Source: an uncultured bacterium (GTDB lineage Bacteria > Actinomycetota > Coriobacteriia > Coriobacteriales > Coriobacteriaceae). From it: a stretch of 64,000 nucleotides of DNA. The translations under genes were made by a program, and so were the position numbers. The notes under the pieces are model-generated. The model ran no database searches, was not told the origin of the DNA, and worked only from the letters and a program-made list of their open reading frames with translations. The stretch spans positions 22,716-86,715 of the forward strand of contig CAJMPU010000008.1 of NCBI GenBank assembly GCA_905215505.1, read 5' to 3'. Below, piece by piece: positions 1 through 9,012 of this stretch; positions within the stretch are counted from its first letter, which is position 1; every line of letters starts with the position of its first letter.

Positions 1-61
1 CCTCGAGAAGGGTCATTTCCTTAAGAGCATCGATGATCTCATCGGTGGTAAGCTTAGCCAT
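1..61 (-). CDS. rplL: 50S ribosomal protein L7/L12, N-terminal part (cut by window edge)
   Basis: Only the first 20 codons are in the window, reading MAKLTTDEIIDALKEMTLLE, which matches the start of the L7/L12 N-terminal dimerisation domain. L7/L12 forms the ribosomal stalk that recruits translation GTPases and binds L10 through this domain. It follows rplJ by about 100 bp on the same strand, the normal rplJL order. The product call rests on these residues and the neighbour. Confidence 0.9.
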   Translation of the reverse strand, partial: MAKLTTDEIIDALKEMTLLE

Positions 62-163
62 TTCTAAGTCCTTTCGGTTTCCGTGTCTGTGCACGGAGAT
101 CAGTTAAAACACGGCGCGAATGCGCCAGGGGTGCGGCGTTGCCGCCGCGGGTGAAAACAGCGA

Positions 164-685
164 CTAGGCTGCCTTCTGCTCGGAGACCTGCTGGATCGAA
201 CGAGCGAGACCAGAGGAAACGCCGTTGACGCAGACAGCGATGTCGCGAGCGAAACCGGAGATGAGACCGGCGATCTGGCCGAGAAGCTGATCCTTGGTGG
301 GCAGCTCGGCGATAGCCTTAACATCATCAGCGGAAACGGCCTTGCCGTCGGAGATACCGCCCTTGATCTCAAGGACGCCCTTGGACTTAGCAGAGAAGTC
401 CTTAAGGGCCTTAGCGGCCTCGACCGGCTCGGACTCGTAGAACACATAAGCGACGGGGCCGGCGAGGATCTCGTCGAGCTCGGGCTGCTCCTGGTTCTTG
501 AGAGCGATCTTGACCAGGTTGTTCTTGTAGACCTTCATCTCGGCGCCGCACTCGCGAAGCTGATGACGCAGCTCCTGAGCCTGCTTAACCGTCAGACCGT
601 TGTAGTTGACGACGAACAGACCGGCGTTCTCGGCGATACGGGACTCGATCTCTGCAACCTTGTCGATTTTGTACTGCTGGGGCAT
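164..685 (-). CDS. rplJ: 50S ribosomal protein L10
   Basis: A 173-residue protein of normal L10 length. It opens with MPQQYKIDKVAEIESRIAEN and has the L10 core around LTVKQAQELRHQLRECGAEM and VYKNNLVKIAL. L10 anchors the L7/L12 dimers on 23S rRNA at the stalk base. A ribosome-binding site (GAGGAGGTG) lies just before the ATG. It is the first gene of a transcript that continues into rplL and is preceded by an L10-type leader with an attenuator, so expression is probably autoregulated. Unusually, rplK and rplA are not next to it but about 26 kb away. Confidence 0.97.
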   Translation of the reverse strand: MPQQYKIDKVAEIESRIAENAGLFVVNYNGLTVKQAQELRHQLRECGAEMKVYKNNLVKIALKNQEQPELDEILAGPVAYVFYESEPVEAAKALKDFSAKSKGVLEIKGGISDGKAVSADDVKAIAELPTKDQLLGQIAGLISGFARDIAVCVNGVSSGLARSIQQVSEQKAA

Positions 686-750
686 GAATTACACCTCCTC
701 GAATTCTTTCCGGGCACGGTCCGCCACAAGGACGTGACGGGGGCATGTCC

Positions 751-787
751 AAAAAGAAAGCCCCCGCGCTGCATGAGCGACGGGGGC
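751..787 (-). terminator. Attenuator hairpin in the rplJ leader
   Basis: On the minus strand GCCCCCG and CGGGGGC form a GC-rich stem followed by TTTCTTTTT. It lies inside the 5' leader of rplJ, after the L10-leader core and before the start codon, so it is an internal attenuator rather than a gene-end terminator. Confidence 0.8.
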
Positions 788-807
788 GAGAAGACATATC
801 TACTCGA

Positions 808-880
808 CCACCTCGGCTGGCGGGATATCCCATTAAGCTCGCGGGCGATGCCCGTTTGCACCGGCTGTCTCTGGCAGCGG
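808..880 (-). promoter_or_regulatory. L10 (rplJ) ribosomal protein leader
   Basis: The minus strand carries the hallmark blocks of the L10 leader RNA in order: CTGCCAGAGACAGCCGGTGC, then CTTAATGGGATATCCCGCC, then GCCGAGGTGG. These resemble the kink-turn/L10-binding region of known rplJL leaders. L10 bound with L7/L12 is expected to favour the downstream attenuator. Assignment is by recognised motifs; no covariance search was run. Confidence 0.8.
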
Positions 881-901
881 ATTCGTGCGTGAACCGAAAG
901 T

Positions 902-930
902 ATTATGGCGGGGACCCCGGTGTCGGTCAA
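902..930 (-). promoter_or_regulatory. rplJ promoter (-35 TTGACC, -10 CATAAT)
   Basis: On the minus strand TTGACC (930-925) and CATAAT (907-902) are separated by 17 bp. This places the start near 894, just upstream of the L10 leader. A decayed inverted copy of this region is found near 1100-1150. Confidence 0.7.
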
Positions 931-964
931 CGGGCGCGAGGATTCGCACACAAACCCTGCATAC

Positions 965-1094
965 GCTCCGGTCGGGAGGGGCAGGGCGAGTTTTCCGCTC
1001 GGTCAAGTCCTGAGCTCGCACGAAGGCCACATTAAGTGGCCTTCGGCTCGTGCGGAATCTACGGAAAACTCGCCCTGCCCCTCCCGACCGGAGC
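965..1094. repeat. Large palindrome, 33-bp perfect arms
   Basis: Arms 965-997 and 1062-1094 are exact reverse complements over 33 bp. A second nested inverted repeat (about 1014-1030 with 1036-1053, core AAGGCCAC/GTGGCCTT) sits at the centre. Similarity continues outside the arms, so positions about 900-960 on one strand resemble 1095-1150 on the other. It lies between the end of the aminotransferase gene and the rplJ promoter, and would fold into a very stable hairpin or cruciform. Confidence 0.9.
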
Positions 1095-1189
1095 TACGTT
1101 ACCTTTGCTGCGAATCCTCGTGTCCGTTGGCCGGCGCGCCCCACGCATAACCCTTATGTCGGTGGGCTGATGGGTTGGGTCCCGTTGGG

Positions 1190-2326
1190 CTACAAAGTTG
1201 AAAGGAAGGTGGACAGGCGTTTTAGGCCTTTGTCTAGGTTTTCGTCGCTTACGCAATAGCTGAGGCGGATGTGGCCTTCGGTGCCGAAGCAGTTTCCGGG
1301 GACTAGGGCTACGTTGGCCTCTTTGATGGCTTTGATGCAGAAGTCTTCGCTGGTTAGGTCGAACTGTTTGATGCTCGGGAAAGCGTAGAAGGCTCCTGCG
1401 GGCTCTACTGCGTCGAGGCCCATGGCGTTTAAGGCTGCGAGTACGCGTTCGCGGCGGGCTCGGTAGACTTTGAGCATGGGGGTTGGGTCGACGGTCAGGG
1501 CTCGGGCTGCGGCGTCCATTTCGAAGGAGACAGCACTCGATACTAAGTATTGGTGGGCCTTTGCGATCTCGGCGATGGCGGGGGCTGCGGCCGCGAGCCA
1601 GCCCAGGCGCCAACCGGTCATGGCCCAGGGCTTGGAGAAGCTCTCGATGACGACCGTCTGCTCACGCAGCTCCGGGTGGCGCTGGGCAAAGCGCTCGTAG
1701 CCATCCACATAAACCAGGCGGTTGTATACGTCGTCGCAGACCACGTAGATGCCCGCCTGTTCTGCCACGTGCGCCACGGCGTCGAGCGATGCCGTGTCGA
1801 GGATGCAACCCGTGGGATTGTTGGGCGAGCAGATGACGATGGCCTTGGTCGCCGGGGTCACACAGGCGCGAAGCGCATCCTCGTCAATCTGGAATTGCGC
1901 AGGCTCCGTATCCAAAAAGACAGCCTTGGCGTGATTGGCCACGACGATGCTCTCGTACAGGCCAAAGGCCGGCGTGGGGATGATGACCTCGTCGCCGGGG
2001 TTGAGCATAGCCATAAATGTTGCCGACAGTGCCTCGGTCGCGCCGTCGGTCAGGATGACCTCATCGGCGGAAAACGCCAGGCCCGCGTCATCCATATATT
2101 CGGACAGTGCATCACGCAGGGCGGGGCGACCGTTGTTGGGCGGATAGTGCGTGTCACCGCGGTCCAGCGCGGCGGTCACCTCGGCGCTAATCACATCGGG
2201 CGTGGGAAAATCGGGCTCGCCGAGCGCGAGCGCGATACACCCCGGATGCTGGGCGGCGAGCGCGTTAATCCGGCGGATACCGGAGGGCTTGAGCATGGCA
2301 AGCGAGGTATTCATGGGCAGACGCAT
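1190..2326 (-). CDS. PLP-dependent aminotransferase, class I/II (aspartate aminotransferase-like)
   Basis: A 378-residue fold-type I aminotransferase, probably transferring amino groups between an amino acid and a 2-oxo acid in the cytosol. Visible motifs are SPNNPTG near residue 167 and SFSKPWAMTGWRLGW with the PLP lysine at about 232; the substrate-binding arginine is expected in the RLSY segment near the C-terminus. Length fits the family. The ATG at 2326 has AAAGGAACG upstream; an internal Met at residue 5 is an alternative start. It is a single gene, divergent from the gene at 2420. The exact substrate cannot be read from sequence; MalY/PatB-like C-S lyase activity is less likely. Confidence 0.88.
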   Translation of the reverse strand: MRLPMNTSLAMLKPSGIRRINALAAQHPGCIALALGEPDFPTPDVISAEVTAALDRGDTHYPPNNGRPALRDALSEYMDDAGLAFSADEVILTDGATEALSATFMAMLNPGDEVIIPTPAFGLYESIVVANHAKAVFLDTEPAQFQIDEDALRACVTPATKAIVICSPNNPTGCILDTASLDAVAHVAEQAGIYVVCDDVYNRLVYVDGYERFAQRHPELREQTVVIESFSKPWAMTGWRLGWLAAAAPAIAEIAKAHQYLVSSAVSFEMDAAARALTVDPTPMLKVYRARRERVLAALNAMGLDAVEPAGAFYAFPSIKQFDLTSEDFCIKAIKEANVALVPGNCFGTEGHIRLSYCVSDENLDKGLKRLSTFLSTL

Positions 2327-2419
2327 GGCGTTCCTTTCGTAAGGGTTGCACTAGGATAGCGCGGCGGGGCGCCACCAGACGGTGTAACCTAAACGGAAAC
2401 GAGCCGGAAAGGAGATGGC

Positions 2420-3082
2420 ATGGAGACGACCGCGCGCGGCGACTTACCAAAAACACTGCACACCATTGCGTATATCAGTATTCCCAATAGCGCCGATCTT
2501 GATTTTTTGCTCTGGGACCTGCAGGATGCCATCGCCGCCTATGCTCAACTTTCCGGCACCGCACTCCCCCGCCCGGTCGACTTGAAGGCAAATGACGCCG
2601 GCAGCGTTGCCGATGGCATCGTGCTGGCCATTGAAGATGTGGCTGACGATGAGACGTTGACTGCTATCGAGCAGGCGCTTGAGCGCTTTGGCGGTACGGG
2701 AACGCGCGTCTATGCCGCGATTCGAGCCGCACAAGAGGGCACTGAGCAGGCGCGTGGGACCGCCGTTCGCCTGCACAAGGCATGTGAGCGCCATGACCAA
2801 TTGTGGTGTGGCGGCGTTGCCATCTGCGCCGGCAGCGGCATCGCAGCGCTTCGCCATTCCCCGCGCATGGGACTCTTGCGGCGACCGTTTTCGGAGGCCA
2901 TGGACAAGCTTGTGGGCGCCGTGCGCATGGGCTGCTCCGTCGAGCATGCACAGCGACTTGGCGGCGGCAATGCCGCCAACGTCGACGCCGACGGCATGGT
3001 TTGCGCCGAGCCAGCCGTGCCCGCGCCGATCTGGCGAGGCGTTCTGAAACGTCTGGGCGCCCACGCTCAAACAAAAATCTAA
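2420..3082 (+). CDS. Conserved hypothetical protein, possibly flavodoxin-like fold
   Basis: A 220-residue protein I do not recognise with certainty. The ATG at 2420 has GGAAAGGAG upstream. It lacks signal peptide and membrane segments. It begins with a short beta strand (HTIAYISIPNS), has alternating alpha/beta composition, and contains a segment with WCGGVAICAGSGI followed by MGLLRRPFSEAMDKLV. That segment reminds me of small NAD(P)H:FMN reductase-like proteins, but the phosphate loop is not clear. It is transcribed alone and ends 2 bp before the convergent deoxyinosine glycosylase gene. Function is open. Confidence 0.6.
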   Translation: METTARGDLPKTLHTIAYISIPNSADLDFLLWDLQDAIAAYAQLSGTALPRPVDLKANDAGSVADGIVLAIEDVADDETLTAIEQALERFGGTGTRVYAAIRAAQEGTEQARGTAVRLHKACERHDQLWCGGVAICAGSGIAALRHSPRMGLLRRPFSEAMDKLVGAVRMGCSVEHAQRLGGGNAANVDADGMVCAEPAVPAPIWRGVLKRLGAHAQTKI

Positions 3083-3083
3083 A

Positions 3084-3647
3084 TTAAATAACAGCCCAGT
3101 CAACGGCTTCGTGCCAACGCTCGACAAGACGCTCCAGTCGCCAGGCGGCATTGGCAGGACTTGTCGAGGGTAGGACGACGGCGGGCAACCCCGTCCGATC
3201 TTGCAAGTAGCGTTTGTAGAGTCGCCCTGCCGTACCGCCGTTACAGACAACGACCTCGATCGGCGCGGCATCGGTAATGCGCTCGATATATGCCGGCACA
3301 ACGTTGCGAATGCTCGCGTCGCTCGAGCCCTTAATGTCGCAACTCTCGATCACATCCCACAGGCCCACGCCGCCGTTCAGCAGCATAGATCGCTTGGCAG
3401 CAATGGAGGCATCGAGCGTCGCGGGCTCACCGCTTGCCAAAGGATCGCCCTCGTTGGGCGGCACAGGCACACCGAGGCACGCAGCCATCACACGCCAAAA
3501 GCGATTCTGAGGGTTGCCGTAATAAAAGGCATTTGCACGCGAGAGCACCGAGGGAAACGACCCCAGCACCAAAACGCGCGAGCGCTGGTCGAACACAGGC
3601 TCAAACCCATGCTCAATATGTTGATAGTCCTCGTCAGACACGGCCAT
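3084..3647 (-). CDS. DNA-deoxyinosine glycosylase (uracil-DNA glycosylase superfamily)
   Basis: A 187-residue enzyme with the family signature LVLGSFPSVLSRANAFYYG followed by NPQNRFWRVM near residues 27-53. It also has NGGTAGRLYKRY and PSTSPANA near the end, matching the UDG-superfamily motif 2 region. The family removes hypoxanthine (deaminated adenine) from DNA to start base excision repair. It lies 3 bp after the GH13 gene on the same strand, so the two are probably co-transcribed although unrelated in function. Activity on deoxyinosine is inferred from the family. Confidence 0.85.
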   Translation of the reverse strand: MAVSDEDYQHIEHGFEPVFDQRSRVLVLGSFPSVLSRANAFYYGNPQNRFWRVMAACLGVPVPPNEGDPLASGEPATLDASIAAKRSMLLNGGVGLWDVIESCDIKGSSDASIRNVVPAYIERITDAAPIEVVVCNGGTAGRLYKRYLQDRTGLPAVVLPSTSPANAAWRLERLVERWHEAVDWAVI

Positions 3648-3650
3648 GGG

Positions 3651-5027
3651 CTAGGCTCTCAACAGATAGCGCACCTCGTAGGGTGCAAGCTCAAGGGTAC
3701 CCGTCAGCTCGACCGTGGGCGCATCGTCGGCAAGCAGGTCGACAAAGGACCCGTTGAGCTCGCCGGCGCCAAAGGTGTAAGGCTCGCCCACGGCGTTCAC
3801 CGCCACGAGCACCGTCGCGTCATCACAGGCGCGCTCGAACAGCAGCTGCTTGTTCTGGATCACCACGTTGCGATAGGCACCGTAGTTGAGAGCACAGGCC
3901 GCCGCGTCATCGGCCGAGCGAAGGTGCGCAAGCTGCGTGATGAACGCCGTCAGCTCGTTGGGCGCAGGCTCATCGAGCGCAGGTCGCAGCGCCCAGTCAC
4001 CATCGGGGCCGCCCTTTTCGCCGGCAATCCCCCACTCGCTGCCATAGTAGACGCACGGAATGCCCGGCATGCCAAAGAGCATGCCATAGACGGGACGCAG
4101 GCACGACTTGTCGGTGAGGATGCTTGCCAGGCGCGGCACGTCGTGGTTGTCGACAAACGACAGCAGGTGCTTGCCGCGGTAGATGCACCACGGATCGCCG
4201 CCAAACTGGCGATGCAGCGAATGCGCGATCTCGAACATATTGACCGAGTTAAAGCTGGAGTACAGGCCCTTGTAGCACTCGTAGTTGGTGCAGGAGTCGA
4301 GCATCTCGTCGTTGACGATCTGGTTGTAGTCACCGTGAAGCGTCTCGCCGATCAGCACAAAGTCGGGCTTGAGCTCACGGGTAAAGGCGTGCAGGCGACG
4401 CATAAAGTCGCGGTCGAGCATATAGGCAACGTCCAGGCGCAGGCCGTCGACGCCAAAGACCTCGGCCCAGCGGCGCACGGACTCGAGCAGGTAATCGACC
4501 ACGGCGGGGTTTTGCAGGTTGAGCTTCACGAGCTCAAAATGGCCTTCCCAACCCTCGTACCAAAAGCCGTCGCCATAGCAGGAATCGCCGTCAAAGCTGA
4601 TGTGGAACCAATCCTTGTACGGCGAGTCCCACTTACGCTCCTGCACATCGCGGAAGGCCCAAAAGCCACGGCCCACATGGTTGAAGACGGCATCGAGCAC
4701 CACGCGGATGCCATGGGCGTGCAGCGTCTCGCATACGGCGGCAAAATCGGCATCCCCGCCCAGGCGGCGGTCGATATGGCGCAGGCTGCGCGTATCGTAG
4801 CCGTGGCTATCAGACTCGAGCGGCGGGTTAATCAGCACAGCGCCAATACCGAGTTTTTGCAGGTAGTCGGCCCATTGGGCGATCTTCATGATGGGCGCAT
4901 CGGGGTTGGGCGCAGCGTTGGCAGCCTGGGCGAGCTCATCCTCGGCAACGGGCGCGGCGTTTTCGCGCGGAGCTCCGCAAAAGCCCAGCGGATAGATCTG
5001 ATAGAACGTCGTCTCGTATGCCCACAT
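3651..5027 (-). CDS. Alpha-amylase family glycosyl hydrolase (GH13)
   Basis: A 458-residue cytoplasmic GH13 enzyme with no signal peptide. The four conserved regions are visible in order: DAVFNHVG, GLRLDVAYML (nucleophile Asp), LIGETLHGDY (acid/base Glu) and FVDNHDV. The N-terminus reads MWAYETTFYQIYPLGF, typical of intracellular maltodextrin-acting enzymes. The ATG follows GGGAGG by 5 bp. It probably cleaves alpha-1,4 links in imported maltodextrins, but the exact specificity is not decidable here. A repeat hairpin lies upstream and the glycosylase gene follows directly. Confidence 0.9.
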   Translation of the reverse strand: MWAYETTFYQIYPLGFCGAPRENAAPVAEDELAQAANAAPNPDAPIMKIAQWADYLQKLGIGAVLINPPLESDSHGYDTRSLRHIDRRLGGDADFAAVCETLHAHGIRVVLDAVFNHVGRGFWAFRDVQERKWDSPYKDWFHISFDGDSCYGDGFWYEGWEGHFELVKLNLQNPAVVDYLLESVRRWAEVFGVDGLRLDVAYMLDRDFMRRLHAFTRELKPDFVLIGETLHGDYNQIVNDEMLDSCTNYECYKGLYSSFNSVNMFEIAHSLHRQFGGDPWCIYRGKHLLSFVDNHDVPRLASILTDKSCLRPVYGMLFGMPGIPCVYYGSEWGIAGEKGGPDGDWALRPALDEPAPNELTAFITQLAHLRSADDAAACALNYGAYRNVVIQNKQLLFERACDDATVLVAVNAVGEPYTFGAGELNGSFVDLLADDAPTVELTGTLELAPYEVRYLLRA

Positions 5028-5127
5028 AGCAACCTCCCGGCAAGCTCAACACAACGACATCCATTGTATGCCCAGCAGGGTAGCTATTTTGGGACGGGGC
5101 TCTTTTAGCTACCCCAGCCCCTTTCTA

Positions 5128-5194
5128 AGTTGCGGTGAAATACGGACTGTTTGCCGGGTTTATTGGGCTCAGCAGTCCGTATTTCACCGCAACT
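5128..5194. repeat. Intergenic palindromic repeat, family R, copy 1
   Basis: Inverted arms of about 21 bp (AGTTGCGGTGAAATACGGAC and its reverse complement) flank a 23-bp loop. A second copy lies at 49229-49295 with the same arms and a different loop. Both follow the 3' end of a minus-strand transporter gene. Confidence 0.9.
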
Positions 5195-5209
5195 GATGAG
5201 GAGACGTGA

Positions 5210-6406
5210 TTAGGCGACAGGCTTTGCGCGGTGTATGGCCGGGAATAGCACCGTGATAGCGAGAATGACACCCACGACGGCAATCGCCCCGCCCGCACAA
5301 CCGATCCAGGCGATGCCGGGACCCGACACCACGGCGCCGCCGACCGCGGTGCCCGTGCCGATACCGAGGTTAAACAGGCCCGAGAAGATCGACATGGCGA
5401 CGGCCGACGAGTCTGCCGGCGTGTACTTGATGAGCTCGGCCTGGAACGCCACGTTAAAGGCCGTGGAGCAGCAGCCCCATAGCGCGCAGACGGCAAGCAC
5501 TGCTACGAGCGACGATGCGACCGGACCCACGAGCAGCAGAGCCACCGGCACGCCGGAGAGCGTGATAGCCAAGAACGGGAAGCGATGCCCATCGAACAGG
5601 CGGCCAAACAGCCAGCTTCCGAGCAGACCAGAACAGCCAAACGCCGTCAGCGTCATGGTAATAGCGCTTGCGTCGACGTGCGCGACCTGCGCCAGGAACG
5701 GCTCGATATAGCTGTAACCCGCATAATAGCCGGTCGCCATAAAGACCGTGACCGCGTAGAGCGCTATCAGGAACGGGTTCTTGAGCAGCTCGGGCAGCTG
5801 TTTGACGGTAAAGCGCTCGCCCGCCGGCATGGCCGGGAGCACCGCGGCCTGGTAGACAACCGCGACAGCCGAGAGGGCCCCGACCACGGCGAATGTCATG
5901 CGCCAGCCCACGGCCAGTCCGATGGCGCGGCCGATCGGCAGGCCAAAGATCTGCGCGATGGACGAGCCCGTGGCAATCATGCTGATGGCGAGCGCCCCGT
6001 GGCGGGTATCGACCAGGCGCGAGGCCATAATCGAGGCGACCGACCAGAACACGGCATGCGCGCAGGCGACCACCAGGCGCGCGCAGACCAAAATAGGATA
6101 GGTGGGCGCCACGGCGGACAGGAACTGGCCCAGCGAAAACACGGCAAGCACGCCCAACAGCATCCGTTTGAACTCAAAACGTGAGGCAAACACCATGAGC
6201 GGCAGCGACAGCAGCATGACGCCCCAAGCATAGACCGAGATCATGATGCCTGCCTGGGCCTCGGTGAGCGAGAACGATGCGGCAATATCAATCAGAAGGC
6301 CAATGGGCATGAATTCCGACGTGTTGAATACGAACGCGCAACAGGCGAGCCCGATAAGCGGGAGCCACTGCCTGAGCGTGATGCCGTCTTGCCTTGCCTG
6401 AGTCAT
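5210..6406 (-). CDS. MFS efflux transporter, SotB/YdeA-like
   Basis: A 398-residue membrane protein with about 12 hydrophobic segments. Its start resembles sugar/arabinose efflux permeases: CCAFVFNTSEFMPIGLL then AGIMISVYAWGVMLLSLPLM. The start at 6406 is chosen because GGAGAGG precedes it by 8 bp; the open frame extends 30 codons further without a better site. It is expected to export small molecules (sugars or drugs) by proton antiport. It is a single minus-strand gene followed by a repeat hairpin. Confidence 0.85.
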   Translation of the reverse strand: MTQARQDGITLRQWLPLIGLACCAFVFNTSEFMPIGLLIDIAASFSLTEAQAGIMISVYAWGVMLLSLPLMVFASRFEFKRMLLGVLAVFSLGQFLSAVAPTYPILVCARLVVACAHAVFWSVASIMASRLVDTRHGALAISMIATGSSIAQIFGLPIGRAIGLAVGWRMTFAVVGALSAVAVVYQAAVLPAMPAGERFTVKQLPELLKNPFLIALYAVTVFMATGYYAGYSYIEPFLAQVAHVDASAITMTLTAFGCSGLLGSWLFGRLFDGHRFPFLAITLSGVPVALLLVGPVASSLVAVLAVCALWGCCSTAFNVAFQAELIKYTPADSSAVAMSIFSGLFNLGIGTGTAVGGAVVSGPGIAWIGCAGGAIAVVGVILAITVLFPAIHRAKPVA

Positions 6407-6530
6407 ACAAAGAACCTCTCCGATTCGTTTTGAGCGGGGGCGATTATATAGCAACGGCCCCGCATCCGTCAGCAACAGATGCGAGGCCGAAATCAACTCG
6501 ATGCGCAGAGGTTACGCCATCAATAAATAG

Positions 6531-8891
6531 CTAAGCCAACCCCAGCAATATACCCGCCGAATGCACGACAAACGCGACAATCCAGGCGACTGCCACCTGA
6601 AACGCGAACACGGCAACGGCATAGCGCGCGCCCAGCTCGCTCTTGACGGCGCCGATGGACGCCACGCAGGGCGGGTACAGCAGCGTAAAGACCAGGAACA
6701 CGTAAGCGGTAAACGGCGAAAACATGGTTGACAGCACCGCGGGCGACGTTGCGCCCAAAAGCACCGTGAGGGTCGAAATGACGCTCTCCTTGGCGATAAG
6801 TCCGGTGACGAGCGCCGTCGAGGCGCGCCAGTCGCCGAAGCCGAGCGGCGCCAGCAGCGGAGCGATAATGCTGCCCAGACCGGCAAGCAGACTCTGCGAC
6901 TGATCGGCGACCACATTAAAGCGGATGTCGAACGTCTGAAGGAACCAAATGACCACCGTAGCGGCAAAGATAATGGTGAAGGCCTTGGTGATGAAGTCCT
7001 TGGCCTTATCCCATGCCAGCATCACCGTCGTCTTAACGCTCGGCAGGCGGTAATTGGGGAGCTCCATGATAAACGGCACCGGGTCGCCCTTAAATGCCGT
7101 GCGGTTGAGCACCAAAGCCGCTATGCATCCGACCGCAATGCCAATCAGATAGAGCGAGACCATGGCGGGAACTGTCGCCTGCGAGAAAAACGCCCCGCAC
7201 AGCAGACCGTAGACCGGCAACTTGGCCGAACAGCTCATGAACGGCGTGAGCATGACCGTCATCTTGCGGTCGTGCTCGGATGGGAGCGTACGGGTCGACA
7301 TGATAGCCGGCACGGTGCAGCCAAAACCGACGAGCATGGGCACAAAGCTGCGGCCCGACAGGCCAAAGCGACGCAATACCTTATCCATGACAAAGGCCAC
7401 GCGCGCCATGTAGCCCGAGTCTTCCAGAATGGAGAGGAACAAGAAGAGCACGACGATGATCGGCAGGAAGGTCAGCACGCTGCCCACGCCCGTGAGAACA
7501 CCGTCGACGGCCAGCGAGCGCACCACGTCGTTGGTGCCGAACGCCTTGAGACCCGCATCGGCCGAGGCGATGATGGCAGCGATGCCGTCCTCCATAAGTC
7601 CCTGCAACGCCGCGCCGATCACGCCAAACGTCAGCCAAAAGACGAGGCCCATGATCACCAGGAACGCCGGAATGGCTGTGTAACGACCTGTCAGGATGCG
7701 GTCAATCTTGACGGAGCGCACGTGCTCGCGGCTCTCGTGCGGCTTTACGACGCAGCGCCCGCACACGTCGCCGATAAAGCCGAAGCGCATGTCGGCCAGC
7801 GCAGATAGACGGTCGGTGCCGGCCTCGCCCTCCATCTGGGTAATGATGTGCTCGATGGCGTCAAGCTCGTTGCGATCCAGATGAAGTGCCTCGGTCACCA
7901 GCTCGTCGCCCTCAACCAGCTTGGTCGCCGCAAAACGCACGGGAATGTGCGCCGTCGCGGCATGGTCCTCGATCAGGTTGGCAATGCCGTGGATGCAGCG
8001 ATGCAGTGCACCGCCGTCTGGACCATCGGGCGCACAGAAGTCCAGGCGACCGGGGCGCTCACGGAACCGCGCCACGTGCAAGGTATGATCCACCAGCTCG
8101 CCGATACCCTCGTTGCGGGCAGCGCTAATGGGGACAACGGGCACGCCCAACAGGCTCTCGAGCAGGTTGACGTCCACGGCGCCGCCGTTGGCCGTCACCT
8201 CGTCCATCATGTTGAGCGCGATGACCATGGGACGATCGAGCTCCATAAGCTGCAGCGTCAGGTACAGGTTACGCTCGATGTTGGTGGCGTCGATGATGTC
8301 GATGATGGCGTCGGGGTCTTCGTCCAAGATGAATTGGCGGCTGACGATTTCTTCGCCCGTGTACGGCGACAACGAGTAAATACCGGGCAAGTCGGTAACG
8401 CTCGCCTCGGGGTGGTTACGGATAGTGCCGTCCTTGCGGTCGACCGTCACGCCGGGAAAGTTACCGACATGCTGGTTGGAGCCCGTCAGCTGGTTGAATA
8501 ACGTGGTCTTGCCGCAGTTTTGGTTGCCGGCGAGGGCAAAGTGCAGCGGCGCGCCCTCGGGCACGGCCGTCTTTGCCGCACGGGGCGAATACGTCCCCTC
8601 GCCCAGGGCCGGATGCTCCGTCGTGCCGATTGCAGCGTTAGCGCGCGGACCCGTATCGGTGTCGTGAATACCCACAAGCTCGATGCGAGCGGCATCGTCC
8701 TTGCGCAGTGTCAACTCGTAGCCGCGCAGGCGGATCTCGAGCGGGTCGCCCATGGGGGCGTACTTCATCATGGTGACTTCGGTGCCCGGCGTTAGGCCCA
8801 TGTCCAAAATATGCTGTCGGAGTGCCTGATCGTCCGATGCCACCGATGCGACAACGGCGTCCTTTCCAATCTCGAGTGTATCGAGCTTCAC
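6531..8891 (-). CDS. feoB: Ferrous iron transporter, FeoA-FeoB fusion
   Basis: A 786-residue protein. Residues about 1-75 form a FeoA SH3-like domain (LDTLEIGKDAVV to KDDAARIEL). Residues about 115-280 form the FeoB G domain with GNQNCGKTT (122-130) and DLPG (167-170). The rest is the multi-helix permease with two Gate-like regions and conserved Cys (GFGCTVPAIM; SCSAKLPVYG). FeoB imports Fe(II) under anaerobic conditions, and fusion of FeoA in front is a known but less common layout. It is a single-gene unit; an iron-dependent operator was not convincingly found in the 120 bp upstream. Confidence 0.97.
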   Translation of the reverse strand: MKLDTLEIGKDAVVASVASDDQALRQHILDMGLTPGTEVTMMKYAPMGDPLEIRLRGYELTLRKDDAARIELVGIHDTDTGPRANAAIGTTEHPALGEGTYSPRAAKTAVPEGAPLHFALAGNQNCGKTTLFNQLTGSNQHVGNFPGVTVDRKDGTIRNHPEASVTDLPGIYSLSPYTGEEIVSRQFILDEDPDAIIDIIDATNIERNLYLTLQLMELDRPMVIALNMMDEVTANGGAVDVNLLESLLGVPVVPISAARNEGIGELVDHTLHVARFRERPGRLDFCAPDGPDGGALHRCIHGIANLIEDHAATAHIPVRFAATKLVEGDELVTEALHLDRNELDAIEHIITQMEGEAGTDRLSALADMRFGFIGDVCGRCVVKPHESREHVRSVKIDRILTGRYTAIPAFLVIMGLVFWLTFGVIGAALQGLMEDGIAAIIASADAGLKAFGTNDVVRSLAVDGVLTGVGSVLTFLPIIVVLFLFLSILEDSGYMARVAFVMDKVLRRFGLSGRSFVPMLVGFGCTVPAIMSTRTLPSEHDRKMTVMLTPFMSCSAKLPVYGLLCGAFFSQATVPAMVSLYLIGIAVGCIAALVLNRTAFKGDPVPFIMELPNYRLPSVKTTVMLAWDKAKDFITKAFTIIFAATVVIWFLQTFDIRFNVVADQSQSLLAGLGSIIAPLLAPLGFGDWRASTALVTGLIAKESVISTLTVLLGATSPAVLSTMFSPFTAYVFLVFTLLYPPCVASIGAVKSELGARYAVAVFAFQVAVAWIVAFVVHSAGILLGLA

Positions 8892-9012
8892 GCGCTCATC
8901 CTTTCGTTAGACGCGGTTAACCGTTTACCGGGGCTAACCAACTCGTAACGACAAATGATAGCGCTCTGAACTATTTTATAAAGTCAAATACCGATGTTTA
9001 CCTGCGCAAACT

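Noticed and set aside
3201..5108. 635-codon open frame opposite the GH13 and glycosylase genes
   Set aside because: It is a codon-bias shadow: both minus-strand genes have full family motifs, while this translation has none.
8892..9012. Fur or DtxR/IdeR box upstream of feoAB
   Set aside because: GGTTAGCC and GGTTAACC are present, but spacing and symmetry do not fit a known box well enough.
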